A DNA stretch of 7,220 nt from Syntrophales bacterium. GTDB taxonomy: Bacteria; Desulfobacterota; Syntrophia; Syntrophales; UBA2251. The notes under the pieces were generated by a model. It saw only the letters and a list, made by a program, of their open reading frames with translations, was not told the origin of the DNA and did not search any database. The stretch's first letter is position 1. Each line of letters starts with the position of its first letter. A program made the position numbers and the translations under genes. The stretch spans positions 1 to 7,220 of the forward strand of contig JALNWL010000135.1 in the NCBI GenBank assembly GCA_023230905.1, given 5' to 3'. Shown piece after piece: positions 1 through 5,682 of the stretch.

Positions 1-300
1 CGGAAGCCCGTGGCAGTCCCAGCCCGGAACGTAGAGGCAATCCAGACCGGACATGTTCTTGGCCTTGATGACCATGTCCTTGATGACCTTGTTCATGGCC
101 GTGCCCAGATGGATATTTCCGTTGGCGTAGGGGGGACCGTCATGGAGGATATAGACGGGGCGCCCCTGCGAGGCCTCGCGGATCTTGTCGTAGATCCGCG
201 TCTCTTCCCAGCGCCGGAGCATGTCCGGCTCCTTCTGGGACAGATTGGCCTTCATGGGAAACGGGGTTTGAGGGAGGTTCAACGTATTCTTGTAGTTCAT
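1..300 (-). CDS. ileS: Isoleucyl-tRNA synthetase, N-terminal part (runs off left edge)
   Basis: Class I aminoacyl-tRNA synthetase that charges tRNA-Ile with isoleucine in the cytoplasm. Only the first 100 codons are present; the gene continues past base 1. The protein begins MNYKNTLNLPQTPFPMKANL. It carries the IleS-type active-site block GPPYANGNIHLGTAMNK at about residues 55-71, where HLGT (64-67) is the HIGH signature variant at the position usual for bacterial IleS. The segment YVPGWDCHGLP follows at 90-100, a conserved IleS/ValRS/LeuRS block. The ATG at 300 is preceded by AGGAG with a 6-base gap. The gene lies 72 bases downstream of rubrerythrin on the same strand, with a hairpin between them, so it may have its own promoter; none was clear. 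Identification is secure; the rest of the protein (editing domain, KMSKS loop) is outside the window. Confidence 0.95.
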   Translation of the reverse strand, partial: MNYKNTLNLPQTPFPMKANLSQKEPDMLRRWEETRIYDKIREASQGRPVYILHDGPPYANGNIHLGTAMNKVIKDMVIKAKNMSGLDCLYVPGWDCHGLP

Positions 301-346
301 GGAGCGCTCCTGCATCGTTGGTTGGCGCTGTAGCTAACACAGAATC

Positions 347-365
347 CCCCGCTTTTCAAGCGGGG
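347..365 (-). terminator. Perfect 8-bp hairpin between rubrerythrin and ileS
   Basis: Bases 347-354 (CCCCGCTT) pair exactly with 358-365 (AAGCGGGG) around a 3-base loop. The hairpin begins 7 bases after the rubrerythrin stop codon. In the minus-strand transcript it is followed by GGATTCTGTG, not a U-run, so it is an atypical intrinsic terminator. It may instead act as a partial terminator or a 3'-end stabiliser that lowers ileS read-through from the stress operon. Confidence 0.45.
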
Positions 366-372
366 AGGCGGA

Positions 373-867
373 TCAGTCAAAGGAGACGAAGTGGTCGCGC
401 TTCGCACCGCAGACGGGACATTCTTCGGGAAGAACGCCGTCGGCGACATATCCGCAGATCTTGCAGACGTGATAGTGCGTTTCCCGCTCCTCGAGGAAAT
501 GGGTCATGGCTTCCTTGTACAGCTTGGCGTGGGTTTCCTCGACATCCCGGCTCTGGCTGAAATGGAGGAGCGCCGGCTTGTTTCCCTCCGCCTCGGCCTG
601 TTTGATGAACTGTTCGTAGGCGACTTCCGCCACCCGCGTTTCGGATTCGAAGCTGTCGGCCAGGTTCTCCTCCGTGGACTTGATCTCCCTGAGCACCCGG
701 AGCGCACGCGCCCCGTGAATCTCTTCCGAATAGGCGATCACCCGGAAGAGCTTGGCCATCTGGAGGTAGCCCTCCTCCGCCGCCTTTTCCGCGTAAACCT
801 TGAGCCTAAGGGCCGCTTTCGCCTCTCCCGTGTAGGCCTGATAAAGCGCATCTCTAATCGTTGCCAT
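373..867 (-). CDS. rbr: Rubrerythrin (ferritin-like diiron domain plus rubredoxin-like domain)
   Basis: Cytoplasmic peroxidase that reduces H2O2 to water with electrons from rubredoxin; 164 residues. The ferritin-like domain spans about 1-130 and the rubredoxin-like FeS4 domain about 131-164, with C135-x-x-C138 and C150-x-x-C153. Likely diiron ligands are E15 (TGEAKAAL), E48 and H51 (SEEIH), E76 (SETRVAEVAYEQF) and E110 with H113 (EETHAKLY). The second Glu of the usual GExxE motif is Val79 here (ETRV), so one canonical ligand appears to be missing. The ATG at 867 is chosen because AGAGGAAG lies just upstream; the longer open frame from 1017 would overlap rubredoxin out of frame. The gene is 10 bases after the rubredoxin stop, and its Shine-Dalgarno overlaps that stop, so translation is probably coupled. 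It is the last gene of a flavodiiron protein-rubredoxin-rubrerythrin operon. Confidence 0.93.
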   Translation of the reverse strand: MATIRDALYQAYTGEAKAALRLKVYAEKAAEEGYLQMAKLFRVIAYSEEIHGARALRVLREIKSTEENLADSFESETRVAEVAYEQFIKQAEAEGNKPALLHFSQSRDVEETHAKLYKEAMTHFLEERETHYHVCKICGYVADGVLPEECPVCGAKRDHFVSFD

Positions 868-877
868 GAGTCTTCCT

Positions 878-1036
878 CTATAGGGGTGAAAACTGATCTT
901 TTTCCGCACCGCATATGGGACAGGTCCAACCTTCCGGCAGGTCTTCGAAGGGGACGCCGGGGGCGATCCCGTTGTCCGGATCGCCCTTGGCCGGATCGTA
1001 AACATAGCCGCACACACCGCACTCGTAACTTTTCAT
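878..1036 (-). CDS. Rubredoxin (52 residues)
   Basis: Small cytoplasmic one-electron carrier with a single Fe(Cys)4 centre. The protein starts MKSYECGVCGYVYDPAKGD and has both cysteine knuckles: C6-x-x-C9 (YECGVCGY) and C39-x-x-C42 (WTCPICG), with the usual aromatic and acidic core (Y4, Y11, Y13, W37). Length matches typical 52-54 residue rubredoxins. ATG at 1036 is preceded by AAGGAG with a 7-base gap; the stop is TAG at 878-880. It sits 26 bases after the flavodiiron gene and 10 bases before rubrerythrin. It is the natural electron donor to both: rubredoxin to the flavodiiron protein for O2 or NO, and rubredoxin to rubrerythrin for peroxide. No rubredoxin reductase is in the window, so electrons must come from an enzyme encoded elsewhere. 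Confidence 0.96.
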   Translation of the reverse strand: MKSYECGVCGYVYDPAKGDPDNGIAPGVPFEDLPEGWTCPICGAEKDQFSPL

Positions 1037-1062
1037 GGGTCCGCTCCTTGTCTTGAAGTGAT

Positions 1063-2277
1063 TTATGCCGCGGGCGCGGCCTTCGCGCGCAACCGCTCCC
1101 CGATCTCCCGTCCGAGGGCATAACAGTCGGCCAAGACACCCGCGTCAGGCCGGTGCTTGACCCGGATTCCCTCCCCGACCTTTTCCACCTTCATCTCCAC
1201 CAGGATGTCGTTCAACTGTCTGACGGACTCCCCACTCCAGCCGTAGGACCCGAAGGCGGCGCCCATGAGGTTTCTGGGCTTCAACCCCTTGAGATAGGTC
1301 ATCACGTCGGCCATCTGGGGCAGGAGATGGTTGTTCAGGGTCGGCGAGCCGCAGATCAGGGCACCCGCTTCGAGCAGTTCGTAGGCCACCTGGCTGCGAT
1401 GGACATGATCCATGGCCATGACCCTGACCTCGGCTCCCTCCGCCTTCAGTCCCTCGCTCAACGCCCGGGCCATGCGCTCCGTGCTGTGCCACATGGTGGC
1501 ATAGACGACGACCGCCTTCCGCGTCGGCTCCTGCCTCGCCCAGCGCCCATAGGCGTCGAGGATAACCGGGATGTCCTTCCGCCAGATGGGTCCGTGATCC
1601 GGAGCGACGATCCCGAGCCGGAGGCCGAGGTTGCCGACCCGCGCCAGAAGCTGGGTCACCAGCGGCGCATAGGGGAGCAGGATGTTGGCGAAATAGGTCG
1701 CGGCTTCATGCTTCAGGACGTCCGGATCCATCTCGTCATCGAACCGATCCAGGGAGGCCAGGTGCATCCCGAAGGCGTCCTGGGAAAACAGCAGGGCCTC
1801 CTCCTCGAGGTAGGAAAACATGCTGTCCGGCCAGTGGAGCATCCGGGTCTCCAGGAAGGTCAGGTTCAGGTTCCCGAGGCTGAGCCGGTCACCGTCCTTC
1901 AGAGGGAGAACCTCCAGCGCGCCGTGAAAGAGTTCCTGGAGGGTGCGCACACCGACCGCTGAGGCATACACCTTTCCCGGCCGGATCGCTTCAACGGCGG
2001 CGGGCAGGCCGCCCGAATGGTCCAACTCGGAGTGGTTGGAGATGAGGACGGAAATCTTTTGCGGATCGACGACCGAGGCGATCCGGGACATCATCTCGCC
2101 CATGAAGGGGGCTTTCACCGTATCCAGCAGCGCGATCTGATCGCCCAGGATCAAATATGCGTTGTACGTACTGCCCCGGGGCGTCGTATAGCCGTGGAAA
2201 TCCCGGATGTCCCAGTCGATCGCACCCACCCAGTACACATGATCCGTCACCTGGACGGCCTGAAACACATCCTTCAT
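1063..2277 (-). CDS. fprA: Flavodiiron protein (rubredoxin:oxygen/NO oxidoreductase, FprA type)
   Basis: Cytoplasmic enzyme that reduces O2 to water (or NO to N2O) using electrons from rubredoxin; 404 residues, normal for a class A two-domain flavodiiron protein. The metallo-beta-lactamase-like diiron domain (about 1-250) has ligands H82-x-E84-x-D86 with H87 (SNHSELDHSG), H148 (LHWPDSMF), D167 (SQDAFG) and H228 (APDHGP). The flavodoxin domain (about 254-400) shows FMN loops YATMWHSTERMA (259-270), GSPTLNNHLLP (310-320) and AFGSYGWSGE (341-350). All metal ligands are intact. The ATG at 2277 is chosen over the longer frame (to 2466) because homology begins there and GGGAGGG lies about 9 bases upstream. 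It is first in an operon with rubredoxin and rubrerythrin. A dyad and candidate -10 lie 45-81 bases upstream. Which of O2 or NO is preferred cannot be told from sequence. Confidence 0.95.
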   Translation of the reverse strand: MKDVFQAVQVTDHVYWVGAIDWDIRDFHGYTTPRGSTYNAYLILGDQIALLDTVKAPFMGEMMSRIASVVDPQKISVLISNHSELDHSGGLPAAVEAIRPGKVYASAVGVRTLQELFHGALEVLPLKDGDRLSLGNLNLTFLETRMLHWPDSMFSYLEEEALLFSQDAFGMHLASLDRFDDEMDPDVLKHEAATYFANILLPYAPLVTQLLARVGNLGLRLGIVAPDHGPIWRKDIPVILDAYGRWARQEPTRKAVVVYATMWHSTERMARALSEGLKAEGAEVRVMAMDHVHRSQVAYELLEAGALICGSPTLNNHLLPQMADVMTYLKGLKPRNLMGAAFGSYGWSGESVRQLNDILVEMKVEKVGEGIRVKHRPDAGVLADCYALGREIGERLRAKAAPAA

Positions 2278-2321
2278 CACGTTCGCCCTCCCGTTGTCCT
2301 GGCCCGGCTCCGCACCGGACC

Positions 2322-2358
2322 GGCGGGACGGATCTTCCGACCCGTCCCGCCTCTTATA
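2322..2358 (-). promoter_or_regulatory. Candidate promoter with 10-bp dyad upstream of flavodiiron operon
   Basis: GGCGGGACGG (2322-2331) and CCGTCCCGCC (2342-2351) form a perfect inverted repeat with a 10-base spacer, so the half-sites are centred 20 bp apart, about two helical turns. Next to it on the minus strand is TATAAG (2353-2358), a good -10. The -35 equivalent 17 bases further up (GTGCAA) is poor, which would suit an activated promoter. With a start near 2346 the dyad would overlap +1, so it could be a regulator's operator; if transcription starts further upstream it would be a strong leader hairpin. The structure is seen directly; the regulatory role is inferred. Confidence 0.45.
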
Positions 2359-2512
2359 GCCGAAAACGCAACGGATTGCACCCGGGATTTTGCGACGGGA
2401 GCGGAAACCGGAATCGACGGAAGGTCCGATACCCCCATGACCGAAAGGGAAGCGGGGCTTGGGCATCCCTCCAGCCCGGTTCGGAGACGAGGACGGGAGC
2501 GTCGCGGGGGGC

Positions 2513-3439
2513 CTAACGGATGCGCTTCAGCGCCGCAAGAATATCATTGACGCCCGTATAGGTCTTCTTTCCGGCGCGCGATTCAACGACACAGGTCGGG
2601 GTGAACTGAATCCGGTCCTTGCTCAGATAGCCCAGGAAGACCTCGAGGGTCGGCGTCACGTCGACGGGGCGAACGGAAACCCCTCGGGCGACGAGGAAGG
2701 CCTCCAGCTTCGTCGGATCACGGACCCTTTTCTGCGCCGCCTCGACGAGGAGCGTGCGGATACGGAAAGCCGACGCCAGCGTCTGCGACTCCCGGAGAAC
2801 GTAGAGGTAGTATTTGACGTAGAGCTTCGTTTCCGTGTGGATGGGCGTATCAATGAAGGTCAGTCGGATCTTGTCCTTGCGAACCAGCGCGTCGAGCAGG
2901 GGCGCCGCTCGCGTTTCGAGCATCTGGCAGGGTTCGCAGGCGTAATCAGTGTACAGGCGGACGTTGACGGGGCCTTTTCCGAAGGTCGGAACGTGAGCCG
3001 GTCCGGCGGCGTAAACGGGCGTTGCCGATCCGGAAAACGCCAGGAGAAACGTGAGGAGCCCGGCCATGGCGAACAGCAGCAGGGCCGCCTTCTTTCCCGG
3101 CCGGACGTGCAGGGCAAACAGGAGGAGCACGATGGCGGCGAACGTCAGGCAGTAGGGGCAAAACACCCGGTGGACGACCTGAAATCCGACGAGAAAGACC
3201 TCGCCGCCAACACCGAAGGACAGCAGCAGGCTGTTCCACAGGGTCCTGCGGAACAGCCCCAGGACCAGAACCCCTCCCATATAGCCGATGCCCCAGTATT
3301 TTAGATCCACGCGGAAGACCGAGCCCGACAGATACCGGCAGGCGTCATCGCAGGTGAGGTAATACAGGGCCACCCCCACCCCGGCAAAGGCGAGCAGGAC
3401 GGTCAGGGGTCTGAGGTACGCTTCCCGCCGCAGCTTCAT
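2513..3439 (-). CDS. VKOR-like membrane disulfide oxidase fused to periplasmic thioredoxin-fold domain
   Basis: Probable generator of periplasmic disulfide bonds that passes electrons to quinone, replacing DsbB and supplying its own DsbA-like partner; 308 residues. Five hydrophobic segments fall at about 10-28, 46-63, 71-90, 96-112 and 118-137. VKOR hallmarks are a first Cys pair C30-x3-C34 after the first segment, the SVFRVDLKYWGIGY stretch (40-53), and C94-P-Y-C97 at the start of the fourth. Basic clusters (KLRRE, FRR 63-65, RPGKK 113-117) place both Cys pairs and the C-terminus in the periplasm. The C-terminal domain (about 155-308) has C168-E-P-C171, a helical insertion, and a cis-Pro loop at T280-P281-T282. 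The ATG at 3439 overlaps the upstream isomerase stop (ATGA), indicating coupled translation; AGAGG lies 10 bases before it. A longer frame to 3781 only shadows the upstream gene. Confidence 0.87.
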   Translation of the reverse strand: MKLRREAYLRPLTVLLAFAGVGVALYYLTCDDACRYLSGSVFRVDLKYWGIGYMGGVLVLGLFRRTLWNSLLLSFGVGGEVFLVGFQVVHRVFCPYCLTFAAIVLLLFALHVRPGKKAALLLFAMAGLLTFLLAFSGSATPVYAAGPAHVPTFGKGPVNVRLYTDYACEPCQMLETRAAPLLDALVRKDKIRLTFIDTPIHTETKLYVKYYLYVLRESQTLASAFRIRTLLVEAAQKRVRDPTKLEAFLVARGVSVRPVDVTPTLEVFLGYLSKDRIQFTPTCVVESRAGKKTYTGVNDILAALKRIR

Positions 3440-4188
3440 GGCTTTTTTGCCTCTAACAGTTTCTCCATGCGGGGCAGATCCGCCCCCGCCACCACCTCGC
3501 CATCGATCACGAAAAACGGCGTCCCCTCGAGACCGAGACGCTGCCCAAGGTCCCGATGCCGTTTCTGAATCTCGCCCGCTTGGGAATTCTTGCAAATCTC
3601 CGGTTCGACGCCGTCCCTCCGGCCGGCCATCACATCCTCGTAGGCCTTGCCCCGGTCCGGGGCGCAGAGGACATAGCGGATCTTGTCCTCGGATCTGGGC
3701 GAAAGGGGGAAGAAGAAGATGTACCGGGACAGATCCATCCTGTCTTTCAGGTATTTCGAAGCCTGGCGGCAATAGGGACAATTCGGGTCGGTAAATTCGA
3801 TCACCCTGTGGGATCCCGTTCCGATCCGGACGGCCAGATCGAGGGGAAGGGTTTTGATCTGCTCGGCCTGGAGCTCCCCTTTCCGCTGACGGGTCAGGTT
3901 CTTTAGTTCCCGGCTGATCATCTCGCCCGTCATGATGACCCCCTCCCGGGGGTGATAGTACAGGATGTCGGGGCCGACGATCACCTCGGCCATGCCCGGG
4001 ACCGGGCTGGGACCGATCCGGTCGAACTTCAGCTCCGGGAAGTCCTTCCGGAGAGCCTCCTCCGGAGTCACGGCATAGGCGGGGAGGACCGTCAGGACCA
4101 GCCCCAGAAAGGCCCAGAAAACCCGCCGTCGCCCGGCGTCCTTCCTGCCCGCAAGGGTTTGCCCCGGTGGAGTTTTAGCTGCACGCAT
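3436..4188 (-). CDS. DsbC/DsbG-family periplasmic thiol:disulfide isomerase
   Basis: Predicted periplasmic protein that reshuffles or reduces wrong disulfide bonds; 250 residues. Residues 1-39 look like a signal peptide: a long basic n-region (RKDAGRRR), hydrophobic FWAFLGLVLTVLP, and cleavage after AYA. A DsbC-type N-terminal dimerisation domain follows (about 42-100; FPELKFDRIGPSPVPGM, then a YYHPREGVIMTGEM strand region). The thioredoxin-fold domain (about 125-250) has active site C137-P-Y-C140 (EFTDPNCPYCRQ) and cis-Pro224 (EGTPFFVIDG). C175 and C199 could form the structural second disulfide known in DsbC. E. coli DsbC has CGYC, so the CPYC dipeptide differs and may alter redox potential. 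ATG at 4188 has AAGGTG five bases upstream. The stop overlaps the VKOR-fusion start, pairing an isomerase with an oxidase. A role as reductant rather than isomerase is possible. Confidence 0.88.
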   Translation of the reverse strand: MRAAKTPPGQTLAGRKDAGRRRVFWAFLGLVLTVLPAYAVTPEEALRKDFPELKFDRIGPSPVPGMAEVIVGPDILYYHPREGVIMTGEMISRELKNLTRQRKGELQAEQIKTLPLDLAVRIGTGSHRVIEFTDPNCPYCRQASKYLKDRMDLSRYIFFFPLSPRSEDKIRYVLCAPDRGKAYEDVMAGRRDGVEPEICKNSQAGEIQKRHRDLGQRLGLEGTPFFVIDGEVVAGADLPRMEKLLEAKKP

Positions 4189-4431
4189 TTTTTCACCTTA
4201 ACCCGATACAGTCCCGGCGCGCTCCCGGTAGGCGGCACCGTCCGCAAAAAGACTTCCAGACGCTTTCCCGTATCACCCGGGGCCACCCCTTCCAATATTT
4301 CGTTGGCTTGGCGGCACCCTCAGCCGTCCGCCGTGCCCGCTGAACCGACCGCAAAGTCGACCGTAATCGCAAATGCGCCAAAAATCAACCGCGAATTCGC
4401 CCCTCCGGCCCGCCCGCATGGTTAAAAAAGC
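4189..4431. other. Divergent intergenic region between dsbC-like and cyclotransferase genes
   Basis: About 240 bases with no convincing gene. The minus strand has a short open frame from a TTG at 4295 that overlaps the start of the dsbC-like gene; it begins just after a stop at 4320-4322 and shows no recognisable family. No riboswitch, RNA gene or clear repeat was recognised. The region presumably holds the promoter and an untranslated leader of the dsbC-VKOR operon; one weak candidate promoter is listed separately. Confidence 0.5.
4360..4388 (-). promoter_or_regulatory. Weak candidate promoter for dsbC-VKOR operon
   Basis: On the minus strand TTGATT (4383-4388) and TACGGT (4360-4365) are separated by exactly 17 bases. 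The -35 matches the sigma-70 consensus at 4 of 6 bases and the -10 at only 3 of 6, including the key first, second and last positions. It would leave a leader of about 165 bases before the ATG at 4188. Nothing better was seen closer to the gene. Confidence 0.27.
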
Positions 4432-4460
4432 TTGCAGAAGAACCCTGAAATCTTTATAAT
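4432..4460 (+). promoter_or_regulatory. Sigma-70-type promoter of the cyclotransferase gene
   Basis: A perfect -10 TATAAT (4455-4460) lies 17 bases after TTGCAG (4432-4437), which keeps the TTG core of the -35. Transcription would start near 4467, giving a leader of about 30 bases. The AAGGAG Shine-Dalgarno sits 7 bases before the ATG at 4497. Confidence 0.7.
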
Positions 4461-4496
4461 TCTAGCATTGGGTGATTCCGGTCAAGGAGAGAGATC

Positions 4497-5390
4497 ATGG
4501 GAAGAACCGACCTGTATTTTGCCTACGGAACCAACATGAATCGGGCGGATCTGCAGACCTGGTGCGATCGGAAAGGCCTCCCCTATCCGCTCGGAAGAAA
4601 AGTCGGCAACGCCTGGCTCCCCGATATGCGTCAGGTCTTCAATTTCCTCTCCGAAAGGCGGGGGGGCGGGGTCTCCAACCTCCGGCACCGGACCGGCCAG
4701 GCGATACCGGGGGTCCTTTACGAGACGCTGCCGGACGGCTGGGCAACCCTCGACGCAAGGGAGGACGCGCCGAAAGTCTACAAGCGCCTCCCCGTGGTCG
4801 TTCTGACGGGGGATGGCCGGGAATACAGTGCGGTCACCTACCAAGTCGATCCCGCCATGATCGAAGGGATTTTCGTCCCGCCTCACCCCGATTACATCGC
4901 CGCCGTTCAGGAGGCCCTGATCGCCCACGGCCTCGACGACCGGATGTTCAACGCCGTTTCCCTGGGATTCGATCCGCCTTGGACCGTGGACCACCTGTTC
5001 GTCTACGGCACCCTCAAGGAAGGGGGGCCCCGTCATCACATCCTCGAAACGTGGGGTGACCATACCTGCCGGGGCACCGCCCAGGCGCCAGGCCTGCTTT
5101 TCGACAGCGGGAAAAACTTCCCCTGCATGACCCCTCCCGAGGGGGAGGACGCGTGGGTCGCGGGCGAGGTCTATCCACTCAAGGATCCGCGTAAAGCCTT
5201 CGAAATGTTCGATATCGTAGAGGGATTCAAGGGGTACGGCAACCCTGGCTCCCGATTCCGCCGGACCCTCACCCGCGTCCGGACGCTTGACGACAGCTGT
5301 TTTACCGCCTGGGTGTTCATGTACGCCGGTTCAACCGCCGGGATGTCCCGCATCACCTCGGGAAGCTGGAAAGGACCCCCGCCCGCCTGA
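4497..5390 (+). CDS. Tandem two-domain gamma-glutamylcyclotransferase-like protein
   Basis: Probable cytoplasmic enzyme of the gamma-glutamylcyclotransferase/AIG2 fold, which releases 5-oxoproline from gamma-glutamyl amines or peptides; 297 residues in two domains. Domain 1 (about 5-120) opens with YFAYGTNMNR (7-16), the AYGSNM-type substrate loop, and has candidate catalytic E89 in LDAREDAPKVY, aligning with the LDxxEG glutamate of the family. Domain 2 (about 166-285) starts LFVYGTLKEG (167-176) and has E242 in MFDIVEGF; it is closer to the AIG2/GGACT type. Single domains in this family are usually about 110-190 residues, so this is a fusion or an old duplication, and both active sites look intact. 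ATG at 4497 follows AAGGAG. It is transcribed alone, divergent from the disulfide genes, from a clear promoter and before a hairpin. The substrate is unknown; glutathione, gamma-glutamyl peptides and crosslink products are all possible. Confidence 0.82.
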   Translation: MGRTDLYFAYGTNMNRADLQTWCDRKGLPYPLGRKVGNAWLPDMRQVFNFLSERRGGGVSNLRHRTGQAIPGVLYETLPDGWATLDAREDAPKVYKRLPVVVLTGDGREYSAVTYQVDPAMIEGIFVPPHPDYIAAVQEALIAHGLDDRMFNAVSLGFDPPWTVDHLFVYGTLKEGGPRHHILETWGDHTCRGTAQAPGLLFDSGKNFPCMTPPEGEDAWVAGEVYPLKDPRKAFEMFDIVEGFKGYGNPGSRFRRTLTRVRTLDDSCFTAWVFMYAGSTAGMSRITSGSWKGPPPA

Positions 5391-5553
5391 CTCTTTCGAA
5401 CGGCTTCCTCGGCATCCCGGGATCGGCGACGCCGATCCCTCCGTGCGGCACACACACCTCCTGTCCGCTTCCAAAACCTGGTTTTTCAGTTCCATCCACC
5501 GTGGGATGTCAAGAATTCAATGCTTGATCAACGGGATGAAGGTTTTTACTCTT
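5391..5553. other. AT-richer intergenic spacer after the cyclotransferase
   Basis: The spacer between the cyclotransferase stop and the glycosyltransferase stop holds no clear gene. GC-rich character ends around 5460 and the rest is AT-richer. A plus-strand open frame crosses it but shows no family features and antisenses the glycosyltransferase end. It contains a hairpin (5419-5439) and a lone minus-strand TTGACA near 5506-5512 without a matching -10. Confidence 0.5.
5419..5439 (+). terminator. Perfect 9-bp hairpin after the cyclotransferase gene
   Basis: GGGATCGGC (5419-5427) pairs with GCCGATCCC (5431-5439) around a GAC loop, 28 bases after the stop at 5390. No T-run follows (TCCGTGCGG), so it is not a classic intrinsic terminator, but position and stability fit a 3'-end hairpin of this transcript. 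Confidence 0.45.
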
Positions 5554-5682
5554 TTAGGGGCAAGTCAATGTAATTTCGTTTCTGATCCACGCCGGAGGGA
5601 TATTGGCCTTAAACGGGTCAAAAGATGCGATGTTTTGGACATTCAGAGCTGCGCGGAAGGAATCGCTGTTCAGCGCCCAATG
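5554..5682 (-). pseudogene. Start-less, protein-like reading frame beyond the glycosyltransferase stop
   Basis: On the minus strand, in a frame different from the glycosyltransferase, 42 codons run from HWALNSDSFRAALNVQN through SFDPFKANIPPAWIRNEITL to a TAA at 5554-5556. The composition looks like real protein, but there is no ATG, GTG or TTG start with a Shine-Dalgarno, and upstream the frame passes into the glycosyltransferase coding region. It could be the tail of a decayed gene joined here by recombination, part of a dispersed repeat, or chance. I do not recognise the family. Confidence 0.25.

Noticed and set aside
868..1017. N-terminal extension of the rubrerythrin frame to 214 residues
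   Set aside because: It overlaps the rubredoxin gene in another frame, lacks family similarity, and a good Shine-Dalgarno with ATG exists at 867.
391..1056. Long plus-strand open frame opposite rubrerythrin and rubredoxin
   Set aside because: It is the antisense shadow of two well-recognised genes in GC-rich DNA and shows no domain.
1153..1962. Plus-strand open frame of 269 codons opposite the flavodiiron gene
   Set aside because: Its His-, Gln- and Asp-rich composition is typical of an antisense shadow, and the opposite strand has complete catalytic motifs.
2365..2390. Possible sigma-54 -24/-12 element upstream of the flavodiiron operon
   Set aside because: The GG and GC elements are spaced one base too far apart (N11, not N10), and the flanking consensus is weak.
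2278..2466. N-terminal extension of the flavodiiron frame to 467 residues
   Set aside because: Homology and length fit the ATG at 2277 with GGGAGGG upstream; the extension would run through the dyad and candidate promoter.
3440..3781. Long extension of the VKOR-fusion frame
   Set aside because: It lies wholly inside the DsbC-like gene in another frame; the ATGA overlap and the first membrane segment support the start at 3439.
4092..4295. Minus-strand 67-codon frame upstream of and overlapping the dsbC-like gene
   Set aside because: It starts only at TTG without a convincing Shine-Dalgarno, follows a nearby stop, and overlaps the dsbC-like start. Part of it reads smoothly (VAPGDTGKRLEVFLRTV), but no family is recognised.
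4260..4310. TPP-riboswitch-like string CCCGTATCACCCGG on the plus strand
   Set aside because: The required CTGAGA element and the rest of the TPP core are absent, and the downstream gene is not thiamin-related.
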